Counted from the first letter of the stretch, positions 22,767 through 31,994 are shown. The stretch is 64,000 bases of DNA from a bacterium (GCA_013360195.1 JABWCQ010000005.1:62001-126000); one strand, 5' to 3'. Numbers and translations: made by a program. Notes: generated by a model from the letters alone, not told the origin.

Positions 22767-24962
22767 ATGCCATTTGCTTTCGCCGTTTTCGTCTTGATAC
22801 TGTTTCGGACTGCCGGGGCGGATATGCCGGGCTATGAGATAGTTGCTCAAAGGCTTGCCACCCCCATCCACTTGGACGGTAAACTGGAAAGCGCCTGGCT
22901 TTCGGGCGGGAAGGCCGACAACTTTATTCAGCGCGAACCGGGCTATCCTGCTCCTGCGACCCAGAAGTCAGAAGTGTATGTCCTCTATGACGAGGATGCG
23001 CTTTACTTCGGATACATGCTCTATGACACAGCTCCGGACAGCGTCAAGGGTCAGATTCAGAGACGGGACAACGACGCCAACTCGGATTTCATCGACCTGT
23101 ATCTCGACACGTTTCACGACCAGCGCAGCGGCTATTGGTTCACGGTAACCGCAGCCGGTGTGCAGGCGGAAGGGACGTTCTTCAGCGAATCGAACTTGAG
23201 CGCGTCGTGGGACGCGGTATGGGAATCGGCCGTGGCCATTACGGACAGCGGCTGGAGCTGTGAGCTGCGGATTCCGTTTCAAATCATGCGTCACGGCGGT
23301 CCGCGCGAAGACGGCTGGGGAGTCGCCTTTGCGCGCAAGCTCTATCGCATTAACGAGGCGGGATTCTGGCCGCCTGTGGACCCCGAAATCGGCTGGAAGG
23401 CTTCGAACATCGGGGTGCTGAAGGGTCTTCAAAACATCGCTCCCTCCGCGCACATAGAGATTCTCCCACATGCCGTCGGCAGATGGGACGCTCCCGCCGG
23501 CGAGGATTTCCGTTCTGAAAATGAATGGGAGAATCTGGGTCTCACTGTCAAATATGTTCCGTCTGCTGCACTGAGTATTGACGCGGCATATCAGCCGGAT
23601 TTTGCGCAAGTGGACGTGGACGACGAGGTGATTAATCTTTCCGATTATCCGGTATTTCTGGAAGAGAAGCGACCGTTCTTCTTGGAATCGAAAGAGTATT
23701 TCGAAGAGACTCCCTACCGCCTGATTTATACGCGCCGTGTGGCCGATCCGGATTATGGCGGACGAGTGAATGTGCAGGAGGGCAGGTTCAAACTCAGTGC
23801 TCTGGCCGGGAAGAACCGTCTTGCCTACCGCGACGAGAATTTTGACAGCCGCGAGATTCTGCAGGACGCGACGGCGGGACGGACAACGCTGAACATCGGA
23901 CAGCGCAACCGCGTCGGGTTAACCTGGACTTATCTGAATCAATCGGGCTATCAAGCGGGGGCCGCCGGCTTGGATGCGCGCTTCCGCTGGCGCGAACGGG
24001 ACAGGCTGCACGTTTGGTTCGGTGCGGTGGACAGAAGCGGCAAGCCCGTGCAGCATTGGTACCGCGTCGCTGAAGTTCGCGATGAGCAGCCGGTCGAGGC
24101 GCGCGCGGCCTATTTGCGGGATTACGGCCCCGTGCAGATGGATTTGGCCATCGCCTATCGCGGCAAGGATTACGATGTCAACGACCTCGGATGGGGCGAC
24201 TTCTCCAATGCGTTTCGCCAGTCGTTCTGGATTGGTGACAACTATTTCTTGAACGGTACATTTCTGCGCAACATAGGTTTCGACATCAATGGACTGCGCT
24301 CCGCTCTGCAGGATAACACGAAAGCCGAGGGAACGGTCAGCGCAGGTTTCTTTGCCACAACGAGAAGCAACTGGGATTTCGGTGCGGGAACAGAGCACGG
24401 CGACGACTTTCGCAGGCGCTATGTCGGCCCGTCCGGCGGCGAGTACCGCGATAATTTCGGCAGCTTCAATTTCGAATACTACAAATACTTCTGGCACTGG
24501 CTTTGGTTCTACAGCGATAACACCAAGCCCTACCGCTATTCGCTGGAAGCGCGCTACCGCTATTTCCGCGACGGCAAGGCTGTCGGTCTTGACCCGCAAT
24601 TCACGCTGCGTCCGCGCTCGAATGTCGAGACCAACCTGCGGATGAACTGGACACAGGTTCAGGATGCGCGCGACTTCAACGATGAGCGCACGGACTTTCG
24701 CATTTGGATATGGAAAACAACGTGGTCACCGACGCTCAAGCTCTCGTTCCGCGGCACGTTTCAATGGGTCGAGAAGGATTTCTACGAGTCTGAACAGGGC
24801 AGGTTGTACACGAATCTGCTCATGTCCTATAATTGGAATCCGGGCAGCTGGGTGTATCTTGTGTACGACGAAACATACCGCGATGTTGAACCGATTGATG
24901 TGAGCATGCCGGGCGACCGGACATTGCGCGCGAAACTAACCTACTTCTTTACGGTGCCGTAA
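22767..24962 (+). CDS. CBM9-like/DUF5916 outer-membrane protein
   Basis: The 731-residue product has a short signal peptide (FAFAVFVLILFRTAGA), an N-terminal family-9 carbohydrate-binding-like domain (IHLDGKLESAWLSGGKADNF ... YVLYDEDALYFGYMLYD ... FIDLYLDTFHDQRSGYWFTV ... ELRIPFQI) and a long region rich in aromatic beta-strands typical of DUF5916 (DYPVFLEEKRPFFLESKEYF, LIYTRRVADP, then barrel-like strands to the end, FTVP). Such proteins are predicted outer-membrane barrels with a sugar-binding-like front domain and are frequent in FCB bacteria. The start follows GGAGG (22758-22762) by four bases. It stands alone between the SDR gene and lysS. Confidence 0.88.
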   Translation: MPFAFAVFVLILFRTAGADMPGYEIVAQRLATPIHLDGKLESAWLSGGKADNFIQREPGYPAPATQKSEVYVLYDEDALYFGYMLYDTAPDSVKGQIQRRDNDANSDFIDLYLDTFHDQRSGYWFTVTAAGVQAEGTFFSESNLSASWDAVWESAVAITDSGWSCELRIPFQIMRHGGPREDGWGVAFARKLYRINEAGFWPPVDPEIGWKASNIGVLKGLQNIAPSAHIEILPHAVGRWDAPAGEDFRSENEWENLGLTVKYVPSAALSIDAAYQPDFAQVDVDDEVINLSDYPVFLEEKRPFFLESKEYFEETPYRLIYTRRVADPDYGGRVNVQEGRFKLSALAGKNRLAYRDENFDSREILQDATAGRTTLNIGQRNRVGLTWTYLNQSGYQAGAAGLDARFRWRERDRLHVWFGAVDRSGKPVQHWYRVAEVRDEQPVEARAAYLRDYGPVQMDLAIAYRGKDYDVNDLGWGDFSNAFRQSFWIGDNYFLNGTFLRNIGFDINGLRSALQDNTKAEGTVSAGFFATTRSNWDFGAGTEHGDDFRRRYVGPSGGEYRDNFGSFNFEYYKYFWHWLWFYSDNTKPYRYSLEARYRYFRDGKAVGLDPQFTLRPRSNVETNLRMNWTQVQDARDFNDERTDFRIWIWKTTWSPTLKLSFRGTFQWVEKDFYESEQGRLYTNLLMSYNWNPGSWVYLVYDETYRDVEPIDVSMPGDRTLRAKLTYFFTVP

Positions 24963-24990
24963 TTGCGGCACCATCACCTGTCCCGCCGAT

Positions 24991-26505
24991 ATGACTGAAC
25001 ATACGCACGACCAACACGAAGAACTCTCCGAACTTTTAAGACTGCGCCGCGAAAAACTTGACACGCTGCGCAGTCACGGTGTCAATCCCTACCCCTATTC
25101 GTTTGAAAAGACGATTCACATTCCCGAGCTGCTCGAAAGGTTTGAGAGTGTGCAGGAGTCAGAAGACCACGTCGGTCCCGAGTTCGCGATTGCCGGCCGC
25201 ATTGTCTCCGTGAGAATCATGGGCAAGGCGGCCTTTTGTCATGTGCGAGATGAATTCGGCCAGATGCAGGTCTATGTGCAGCGCGACCGCGTCGGTGACG
25301 AGGCATTCACTCTCTTCAAGCTTTTTGACATTTCCGACTGGATTGGAGTGCGCGGCACGGCGTTCCTGACCAAGACCGGCGAGAAGTCGCTTCGCGCAAG
25401 TGAAGTGGTGATACTCTCCAAGAGCGTCAAGCCTCTTCCCGTTGTCAAGCAGCAGGGCGATGAAGTCTTTGATGCGTTCTCTGACAAGGAGTCACGCTAT
25501 CGTCAGCGTTATATTGACCTTGCCGTCAATCCGGAGAATCGCGGGATTTTCCGCACGCGGGCGAAAATTATCTCGGCGATTCGCGAGTTTCTTGATGCGC
25601 GCGGCTATCTCGAAGTGGAGACTCCCGCATTGCAGCCGCTTTACGGAGGAGCGCTTGCCCGTCCCTTCATGACTCACTACAACGCGCTTGACCGCACGTT
25701 CTATTTGCGCATCGCCGATGAACTCTACTTGAAGCGGCTCTTGGTGGGCGGCTTCGAGAAAGTGTATGAAATCTGCAAGGACTTTCGCAACGAGGGTATG
25801 GACAGATTCCATAATCCTGAATTCACCATGCTGGAGTTCTATCAGGCCTTCGCGGATTTTGAAATGATTATGAACCTCTCAGAAGAGATGTTCCGGCACG
25901 TCGCGATGCGCGCACTTGGCACAACTGTGGTCACCTATCAAGGCAAGACCGTGGATTTCGGAAAGCCGTTCAGACGCGCGCGTTTCTTTGATTTGCTGAA
26001 GGAAGCCACGGGCAGGGACTTGCTCGGGATTTCGCTTGCGGAATTGGGCGAAGCGGCCAAGTCACACGATGTCGAAATTACGCGCGAGATGGGTGAAGGC
26101 AAGATTCTCGATGAAATGATGAAGACGCTTGTGCGGCCGAAGCTCGTCGAGCCGACCTTCATCTACGATTATCCGCTGTCCCTGTCGCCGCTTGCCAAGA
26201 AACATCGTGGAGACCCGCGTTTGGTGGAGCGCTTTCAGCCTTTCGCATTGGGATTCGAATTAGGCAATGCCTTCTCAGAGCTCAACGATCCGCTCGACCA
26301 GCGCGAACGCTTTGAAGCTCAGCGCAAACTAAAAGAGGCCGGCGACGAAGAGACGCAGCCGATTGACGAAGATTTCCTGAACGCACTCGAATACGGCATG
26401 CCTCCGACAGGCGGCATGGGCATCGGCATTGACAGATTGACGATGCTCCTGACGGATCAGGATTCTATCCGCGAAGTAATTTTGTTCCCGCATTTGAGAA
26501 GTTAA
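24991..26505 (+). CDS. lysS: Lysyl-tRNA synthetase (class II)
   Basis: LysRS charges tRNA-Lys. The 504-residue product has an N-terminal OB-fold anticodon-binding domain (IAGRIVSVRIMGKAAFCHVR), class II motif 1 region (FLDARGYLEVETPALQPLYG), motif 2 (FRNEGMDRFHNPEFTMLEFY) and motif 3 (GMGIGIDRLTMLLTD). Length and layout are standard. The permease gene follows after only six bases. Confidence 0.97.
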   Translation: MTEHTHDQHEELSELLRLRREKLDTLRSHGVNPYPYSFEKTIHIPELLERFESVQESEDHVGPEFAIAGRIVSVRIMGKAAFCHVRDEFGQMQVYVQRDRVGDEAFTLFKLFDISDWIGVRGTAFLTKTGEKSLRASEVVILSKSVKPLPVVKQQGDEVFDAFSDKESRYRQRYIDLAVNPENRGIFRTRAKIISAIREFLDARGYLEVETPALQPLYGGALARPFMTHYNALDRTFYLRIADELYLKRLLVGGFEKVYEICKDFRNEGMDRFHNPEFTMLEFYQAFADFEMIMNLSEEMFRHVAMRALGTTVVTYQGKTVDFGKPFRRARFFDLLKEATGRDLLGISLAELGEAAKSHDVEITREMGEGKILDEMMKTLVRPKLVEPTFIYDYPLSLSPLAKKHRGDPRLVERFQPFALGFELGNAFSELNDPLDQRERFEAQRKLKEAGDEETQPIDEDFLNALEYGMPPTGGMGIGIDRLTMLLTDQDSIREVILFPHLRS

Positions 26506-26511
26506 GACTTC

Positions 26512-27729
26512 TTGTCCACCCCCCTTTTCATAGCCTCGCGATACCTGCGTGCGCGGACGCACGGCGGGTTTATCTCGCTGATAACCTATCTATCGGTAGG
26601 CGGTGTCACGATTGGCACCGCCGCGCTGATTATTGTGCTGTCGGTCATGAACGGCTTTGAGACGGAAGTGCGCGCGCGGATTTTGGGAGCGGACGCGCAT
26701 CTGCGTTTGGAGACATTTGACCAAGACGGACTCGCTGCTTGGCAGGACGCGCAGAAGATCGTGCGCGAAGTCCCCGACGTGACGGGAGTGTCGCCGTTCA
26801 TTTTCGAAAAGGGAATGGTGCGCGCGAAGAAGAAAGCGGAGGCGGCAGCATTTCGCGGAGTGGATGAGGCCACGCTTGCCGAAGTGTCCGACTTGCCATT
26901 GCATATGAAGACCGGCACACTGAAACTGAAGCGCGACGGACTGCCGGGAATTGTGCTGGGCAGATTTCTGGCCGAACGGCTCGATGTCGCCGCCGGGGAC
27001 ACGGTCGTGGTTTTCTCACCCGCAGGCGTGACCGGCCCACTTTCAACTCCGCAAGTCAAACAGTTCGTGCTTGCCGGAACGTTTCAGACGGGTTTATTCG
27101 AGTTCGACGACGTACTCGCTTATATGGATATCGAGACGGCGCAAAGAGTGTTCCTGCGCAAGGACAAGGTGGACGGTCTCGAAATAAAAATCGCCGACCT
27201 CTTTGCCGCTGACCAGGTGCGCGAGAAAATCGAATCGAAGTTCAGCGCCGATTTCTTCGTGCGCACGTGGTATGAGCTGCGCTCGACGCTGTTTTCGTGG
27301 ATGAAGATCGAGAAATGGATGTGGACGATTATTCTCTCCATCATCATCATCGTGGCGGCGTTTAATATTCTCTCCACCTTGATCATGGTGTCCATGGAGA
27401 AACGGCGCGATATCGGGATATTGAAAGCCATGGGTGCTCGTGACAAGGATATCGCAGCCGTGTTTTCGCTGCAGGGACTGATTGTCGGTATCAGCGGCGC
27501 CGTGCTGGGGACATTGCTCGGATTCGTCGTATGCTACGGCCAACTCAAGTATGAGTGGATTGCTCTGCCCTCGGATATCTACTTTCTCGACGCGCTGCCC
27601 GTCAAAATGATGCCGCTCGATTTCGTGCTCGTGATTGTCATCGCGATTCTGCTGGCTTATCTGGGGTCGCTCTATCCTGCGCGCAAAGCATCGAGGCTGT
27701 CTCCCGTGGAGGCGATTCGTGAAGGATAG
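26512..27729 (+). CDS. LolC/LolE-type ABC transporter permease
   Basis: The 405-residue product has the layout of lipoprotein-releasing permeases: N-terminal FIASRYLRARTHGGFISLIT and first membrane segment (VTIGTAALIIVLSVMNGFE), a large periplasmic MacB-like domain, and three C-terminal membrane segments with the FtsX-type motif STLIMVSMEKRRDIGILKAM and ending YPARKASRLSPVEAIREG. It would work with a LolD-like ATPase to release lipoproteins from the inner membrane; none is seen in the window. The start is TTG 26512, six bases after the lysS stop. It overlaps the glycosyltransferase by 11 bases. Confidence 0.9.
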   Translation: MSTPLFIASRYLRARTHGGFISLITYLSVGGVTIGTAALIIVLSVMNGFETEVRARILGADAHLRLETFDQDGLAAWQDAQKIVREVPDVTGVSPFIFEKGMVRAKKKAEAAAFRGVDEATLAEVSDLPLHMKTGTLKLKRDGLPGIVLGRFLAERLDVAAGDTVVVFSPAGVTGPLSTPQVKQFVLAGTFQTGLFEFDDVLAYMDIETAQRVFLRKDKVDGLEIKIADLFAADQVREKIESKFSADFFVRTWYELRSTLFSWMKIEKWMWTIILSIIIIVAAFNILSTLIMVSMEKRRDIGILKAMGARDKDIAAVFSLQGLIVGISGAVLGTLLGFVVCYGQLKYEWIALPSDIYFLDALPVKMMPLDFVLVIVIAILLAYLGSLYPARKASRLSPVEAIREG

Positions 27730-29191
27730 TTCTCCGGCGCGAGATATTCCGGCATATGTCCTCTTCGTAATTACGGCGGCGGCGTTTTGCGTGCGCGTGC
27801 CGTATCTTGATTACAGTTTTTATGGCGATGAAGGATTCTCCGTCATCCGCGACAGTTCCAAGCTGATTACGGACACCGAAGACCGCTTTCGTCCACTCTT
27901 CTTCACTCTCCTCTATATATGGCGGCAGCTCGGCTTTGAAGGCGAACTCGGCCTGCGAATGCTGCCGTTACTCTTCGGTGTGGTGCAGATTCCGCTCGCG
28001 TATCTATTCGGCCGCAAACTTCGCGACGAGAAACTCGGCCTTTTGCTGGCCGTGCTGGTGGCCGCGTCACCCATGCTGATTGAATTCTCGCAGGAACTGC
28101 GCATGTACTCGATGGTGGCGGCGATTGCGCTGGCGCAAGCCTATTTGCTCCTGCTCATCCTCGAACGTTTTACGTGGTGGCGGTGGCTTGGATTCGTGCT
28201 GGTTGCCGTTGCCGGAGTGTACACGCATCTGCTATACTGGCTCTTCTTGATGGGCATGGCTTTGACATTTCTGCGCGAGCGCAAACGACTTTCGCTCATC
28301 AGGGGTTGGAGTTCGCTCGCGGCCACGGTTCTGCTCTATCTGCCGAATCTGCCGAACCTGATGCGCTTTCAGGAAACTCGCGGCGGCGAGTATCACATGC
28401 ATTTTCTGAGCGCAATCCCGAAACTGCTGGCGGCCTTCACCGTGGGATTCAATTACTTCGCCTTGGGAGAACAGGGCGCGGGGCGCGCAGTGGGAGCGGG
28501 TGATTTGCTGGCCAATCTGCCGCTGGCCCTGCTTGTTCTGATTGCCGGAGCCGTTATCCTGTGGAAAGTGGCGTGGCTGCACTCGCGGGACACCGGACGG
28601 GCTTCGCTGTGGCTGGGACACGAACTGTTTACCGTGCCGGTCCTGCTGGCAGCGCTGGCCAGCGCCGCGACGGGAAAGTATTTTCTGCAGCCGAAATACT
28701 TGATTTTCTCCCTCCCGTTTGCGTTGTTATTCCTCGCCCTTGCCTTTGACGATATTCGCAACCTCAACGGTCGGAAAACAATGGCGGCCATAGGTGCAAT
28801 CATCGCAGCTGTTGCCCTGTCGCATTATTGGAGTCCGGAACACTATGGCCGCAAGGAGAACTGGCGTACGGCGGCCGAGGTGCTCTCCACCTCTGTGAGT
28901 GAGTCCTCCTCCCTGGTCCTGCTTCCCGGTCACTATCGTCTCTTGAGTTACTACGCTCCCGGAATTGAAAAGAACTGGGAGCAGATCGATCTGCAGGCGG
29001 ACAGCTTGGCTGCGGTTACAAAACTCACCGAACTGTCGCGACTGAAAGACGAGATATACTACCTTCGCCACGATGTCGTCCAGAATCTCCGCGATCCGGA
29101 TGACAATCTTATTACAATACTGAACCGGTCAGGAAAGACACTCTCGATTACGCAACTCAATCCACGTTTCAAAATCTACCGTTGGGGTTAA
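27719..29191 (+). CDS. GT-C membrane glycosyltransferase (GT39/ArnT-like)
   Basis: The 490-residue product has ten or more membrane segments and an early loop acidic pair (YSFYGDEGFSVIRDS), like the catalytic DE/DxE of GT-C enzymes that move sugars from polyprenyl phosphates. Also visible are PLLFGVVQIPLAYLFGRKL and SPMLIEFSQELRMYSMVAAI, both typical of the GT39/PMT-like group, and a C-terminal soluble domain with WSPEHYGRKENWRTAAE. GTG 27719 is chosen because GGAGG (27707-27711) lies seven bases upstream, inside the end of the permease gene. The acceptor is unknown. Confidence 0.85.
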   Translation: MKDSSPARDIPAYVLFVITAAAFCVRVPYLDYSFYGDEGFSVIRDSSKLITDTEDRFRPLFFTLLYIWRQLGFEGELGLRMLPLLFGVVQIPLAYLFGRKLRDEKLGLLLAVLVAASPMLIEFSQELRMYSMVAAIALAQAYLLLLILERFTWWRWLGFVLVAVAGVYTHLLYWLFLMGMALTFLRERKRLSLIRGWSSLAATVLLYLPNLPNLMRFQETRGGEYHMHFLSAIPKLLAAFTVGFNYFALGEQGAGRAVGAGDLLANLPLALLVLIAGAVILWKVAWLHSRDTGRASLWLGHELFTVPVLLAALASAATGKYFLQPKYLIFSLPFALLFLALAFDDIRNLNGRKTMAAIGAIIAAVALSHYWSPEHYGRKENWRTAAEVLSTSVSESSSLVLLPGHYRLLSYYAPGIEKNWEQIDLQADSLAAVTKLTELSRLKDEIYYLRHDVVQNLRDPDDNLITILNRSGKTLSITQLNPRFKIYRWG

Positions 29192-29192
29192 G

Positions 29193-29663
29193 ATGCTTCT
29201 CTCGCGACCGACTACTTATGCAGTGCGCGCTCTCCTTTATCTGGCAAAGCAGGATTCTGCGGTGCCGATACTCGCACCGACGATTGCTAAAGAGGAGCAT
29301 TTGCCGGCCCCGTTTCTGGCTAAGCTCTTGCGAACCCTTGCGGAGGCGAAGATTCTGACATCCAATCGTGGCCCGGGGGGAGGTTACAAGCTGGCGAAAT
29401 CACCGGAACAGATATCCTTGCAGGATGTGTCCGTGCTGTTCGACGGTCTGACCCTCGCCAATGAGTGCCTGCTTGGTTATGGCCGCTGTTCGGACACGAC
29501 ACCCTGCCCGGTACATAAGCTTTGGGGTCCCCGCAAGACGTACATGCAGGAATTTCTGCGGGAGACCACCATCGCCAGCCTATTGTCCCTTGAATCAAGC
29601 CGCGTGGGACCCGTCATCGATGACACAAAACGGGGACGACGAAAGACAACAAAGTATAAATGA
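29193..29663 (+). CDS. Rrf2-family transcriptional regulator, copy 1
   Basis: The 156-residue product starts with SRPTTYAVRALLYLAKQ and carries the winged-helix DNA-binding part (IAKEEHLPAPFLAKLLRTLA, RGPGGGYKLAK) and a cysteine cluster (ECLLGYGRCSDTTPCPVH, spacing C-x6-C-x5-C) typical of Rrf2 regulators that bind Fe-S clusters and sense nitric oxide, redox state or iron. A basic tail (RGRRKTTKYK) is extra. It follows the glycosyltransferase by one base and so may share its transcript; a hairpin terminator lies right after it. The second Rrf2 gene and nirK downstream make a nitrogen-oxide-sensing role a reasonable inference. Confidence 0.92.
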   Translation: MLLSRPTTYAVRALLYLAKQDSAVPILAPTIAKEEHLPAPFLAKLLRTLAEAKILTSNRGPGGGYKLAKSPEQISLQDVSVLFDGLTLANECLLGYGRCSDTTPCPVHKLWGPRKTYMQEFLRETTIASLLSLESSRVGPVIDDTKRGRRKTTKYK

Positions 29664-29671
29664 CACGTATG

Positions 29672-29697
29672 GAGAGGCCTGATGGCCTCTCTTTTTT
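29672..29697 (+). terminator. Intrinsic terminator after Rrf2 copy 1
   Basis: Perfect hairpin GAGAGGCC-TGAT-GGCCTCTC (29672-29691) followed by T6. It ends the lysS-permease-glycosyltransferase-Rrf2 row. Confidence 0.92.
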
Positions 29698-29737
29698 GAC
29701 CACCACGTGGGGGCATTTCCGTAAGAGTTTGTTAAAT

Positions 29738-29823
29738 AATTGCATGCAATTGTCATTTATTGAAACCAAATACTTGACAAAGCGGTCTAAAATTATAGAT
29801 TATGATTAAAAGATACGTTAATC
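29738..29823 (+). promoter_or_regulatory. Promoter and possible operators upstream of Rrf2 copy 2
   Basis: TTGACA at 29774-29779 is followed 16 bases later by TAGATT (29796-29801). A perfect 14-base palindrome AATTGCATGCAATT (29738-29751) lies upstream, and a near-palindrome TCTAAAATTATAGA (29786-29799) overlaps the -10 region. Both are candidate sites for the Rrf2 proteins; this is inferred from symmetry only. Confidence 0.6.
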
Positions 29824-29827
29824 AATT

Positions 29828-30265
29828 ATGATATTCTCCCGTCCAACCAGCTACGCCGTCCGGGCACTTGTCTATCTGGCACATCACTATGGCAGAGGCC
29901 CTGTTCTGGGTTCCGATATTGCCAAGGGAGAAAACCTGCCCGCTCCGTTTCTGGCAAAGTTGATGCGTGAACTTACATCCTCCGGAATCGTCAAAGCCTC
30001 TCGCGGCCCCGGCGGCGGTTTTGTTCTGGGACGCGATCCCAGGCAGATTTCCCTCTGGGATGTCTTTACTCAATATGACGGGCTCGCGCTCTCAGGTGAA
30101 TGCTTGCTGGGCTGTGGCACGTGTTCTGAAGACAACTCGTGTTATGTTCATGCCGAATGGGCAGAGCCAAAGGCTGTTCTAAAATCTTTCTTGAAAAGGA
30201 CTTCGATTGCCGACTTGGCAGCTCGAAAGACCGCTGTCCAAGGCTTGGTCGAGGCCGGCAATTAA
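29828..30265 (+). CDS. Rrf2-family transcriptional regulator, copy 2
   Basis: The 145-residue product is a paralogue of the 29193-29663 gene: SRPTSYAVRALVYLAHH, IAKGENLPAPFLAKLMRELT, RGPGGGFVLGRDPRQISLWD, and the cysteine cluster ECLLGCGTCSEDNSCYVH. It has four cysteines in that region, one more than copy 1 (C-x3-C-x2-C-x5-C). It has its own promoter, with symmetrical sequence over the -10 region, suggesting autoregulation. Its position just upstream of nirK suggests that it controls nitrite reductase in response to NO or redox state, as NsrR-type Rrf2 proteins do elsewhere. That target is an inference. Confidence 0.92.
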   Translation: MIFSRPTSYAVRALVYLAHHYGRGPVLGSDIAKGENLPAPFLAKLMRELTSSGIVKASRGPGGGFVLGRDPRQISLWDVFTQYDGLALSGECLLGCGTCSEDNSCYVHAEWAEPKAVLKSFLKRTSIADLAARKTAVQGLVEAGN

Positions 30266-30290
30266 TCAGGCCTTTTCTTTTTCTCAAATT

Positions 30291-30308
30291 GTTGATAAAA
30301 AGGTCAAC
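30291..30308 (+). promoter_or_regulatory. Dyad upstream of nirK
   Basis: GTTGA-N8-TCAAC (30291-30308) is a symmetrical element about 25 bases before the nirK start, in an AT-rich gap that also holds a weak -35/-10 pair. A ribosome site (AGGAG) follows at about 30323. It is a candidate operator for Rrf2 copy 2 or another redox regulator. Confidence 0.45.
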
Positions 30309-30333
30309 TAATCAGTTAAAATAGGAGCTCATC

Positions 30334-31416
30334 ATGGCTCACCTGTCCCTCAAGTCCATCGTGCTGTCGCTCTCAATTCTGGCACTCGCCGCCCTCTCCC
30401 TGTGGTTTGTAACCGGCTGTAATGGCGAAGCACGGGCTAACAAAACAACCTATGAGAACATCGTCCTCGGTTCGGAAAAATCCAAACTGAGCATGACTCC
30501 GCCCACAACGAAACAACTCGCGGAAGGCCCTTCGCTGAGTCAGGCTCCCAATGTGAAGCCTTTGGTCAAAGCCAAGGAGCACAATGTCCGCATTGACTGC
30601 ACGCACAGCATGATTGAAGTCGAAGACGGCGTCACCTATGCGGCATGGACATTCGGCGGCACACTGCCAGGTCCGGTGCTGCGTGTGAAGCAGGGCGACC
30701 TTGTTCACTTCACGATGACCAACCGCTCGGACAAGACCATGAACATCTCCCCCCCGTCTCCGCACTCGATTGATTTTCACGCGGCGATGGTGAATCCGCA
30801 TGACAAGTATCAGGAAGTTGTTCCCGGTGCTACGATTCAGTTTGACTGGACTGCGAATTATCCGGGAGTATTCATGTATCATTGCGGCTCCCCGGCAATT
30901 TTGCAGCACATGATTTACGGCATGGTGGGAATGACGATTGTCGAGCCGAAAGACGGCTACCCGACCGAAGTTGACAAGGAATTCGCGCTGGTGCAGAGCG
31001 AATACTATCTGACCAAGCTTGACGACGGAACATGGGTGACGGACATGACGGCGGCGCTGGACAAGAACGCGACCTATGTGACGTTTAACGGCAAGCCGGC
31101 ACAGTATGTCAACAATCCGCTCAAGGTGAAAGCCGGAGAACGAGTTCGCCTCTTCCTCTGCAATGTCGGGCCGTGCGGAACGTCGAGCTTCCACGTCGTC
31201 GGAACCATCTTCGACCGTGTGTGGTTTGACGGCAATCCGGACAATGAAATGCGCGGCATGCAGACGGTTCTGCTCGGCGCTTCCAGCGGTGCAATTGTGG
31301 AATTCGTTCTGCCTGAAGAAGGCACTTATCCGTTCGTTGACCACGAATTCGCGGATGTCGAAAAGGGCGCCGTTGGTTTATTTGTCGCCGAAGGCACACT
31401 GCTCGCGTCCAAGTGA
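30334..31416 (+). CDS. nirK: Copper-containing nitrite reductase (NO-forming), NirK-like
   Basis: NirK reduces nitrite to nitric oxide in the periplasm. The 360-residue product has an N-terminal hydrophobic segment ending in a lipobox-like FVTGC, so it may be membrane-attached. Two cupredoxin domains follow: the first has TFGGTLPGPVLRVKQGD and HSIDFHAA (type 1 His, catalytic Asp, type 2 His), then FMYHCGSPAILQHMIYGMVG (type 2 His, type 1 Cys, His and Met). The second has the distant histidines in SSFHVVGTIFD and FVDHEFADVEKG. The Cys-His spacing is eight, one less than in proteobacterial NirK, as I would expect for the alternative clade with HCG-type loops. It is followed by a redoxin gene and preceded by an Rrf2 regulator. 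A related multicopper oxidase is a less likely alternative. Confidence 0.88.
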   Translation: MAHLSLKSIVLSLSILALAALSLWFVTGCNGEARANKTTYENIVLGSEKSKLSMTPPTTKQLAEGPSLSQAPNVKPLVKAKEHNVRIDCTHSMIEVEDGVTYAAWTFGGTLPGPVLRVKQGDLVHFTMTNRSDKTMNISPPSPHSIDFHAAMVNPHDKYQEVVPGATIQFDWTANYPGVFMYHCGSPAILQHMIYGMVGMTIVEPKDGYPTEVDKEFALVQSEYYLTKLDDGTWVTDMTAALDKNATYVTFNGKPAQYVNNPLKVKAGERVRLFLCNVGPCGTSSFHVVGTIFDRVWFDGNPDNEMRGMQTVLLGASSGAIVEFVLPEEGTYPFVDHEFADVEKGAVGLFVAEGTLLASK

Positions 31417-31431
31417 GCAATGGAGTTTCAC

Positions 31432-31971
31432 ATGATTCGACGCTCACTCATCCTCGCGCTTGTGCTGCCGGCACTGCTCTTCGGAGCCACGATTCCCGAC
31501 CGCAAAATGACGAGCTACGTTCCCGGCAAGCGGGGAACCGTGCTGATATTCGTTTCAAGCATGTGCCCCTGCACGGACCAGCATCGCATTGAAGTGAAGC
31601 AACTTTTGACCACGACGCGGTCGCGGGGAATCTCCTACTATTGCGTGTTCTCGAATATCACGGAAAACGACAGCCGCATCGGTCAATTCTATCGCAACAT
31701 CGGCTGGGACATGCCCTACATTCATGACAAGGATGGAAGTCTGGCGAAGAAATTCGGAGCTTCACATACGCCGCAAGTGGTCATGCTGGACGCGAATCTG
31801 CAGATGATTTATCGCGGTCCGATTGACGACTCGAACAGAAATCTCGGCAAGATTGAACATGCCTACTTGCGTGACAATGTCAATTCACTGTTGAAAGAGG
31901 AATCGCTTCCGTTCACGGAAGTGGCTCCCATTGGCTGCTGGCTCGTGACCTCTCTGAGCATGCAGCAATGA
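31432..31971 (+). CDS. Secreted thioredoxin-fold (redoxin) protein
   Basis: The 179-residue product has a signal peptide (SLILALVLPALLFGA) and a redoxin/AhpC-TSA-like thioredoxin fold: VLIFVSSMCPCTDQHRIEV, YCVFSNITENDSRIGQFY, DKDGSLAKKFGASHTPQVVM (with the cis-proline region TPQ). The active-site region has CPC (two cysteines one residue apart) instead of CxxC. It is 15 bases after nirK and likely cotranscribed, ending at a strong terminator. It may supply reductant, protect the metal centre or insert copper; Sco-like and TlpA-like proteins have similar folds. ATG 31432 follows GGAG by about seven bases. Confidence 0.85.
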   Translation: MIRRSLILALVLPALLFGATIPDRKMTSYVPGKRGTVLIFVSSMCPCTDQHRIEVKQLLTTTRSRGISYYCVFSNITENDSRIGQFYRNIGWDMPYIHDKDGSLAKKFGASHTPQVVMLDANLQMIYRGPIDDSNRNLGKIEHAYLRDNVNSLLKEESLPFTEVAPIGCWLVTSLSMQQ

Positions 31972-31994
31972 CGGCCCGGGGGGGGCTGATATGA

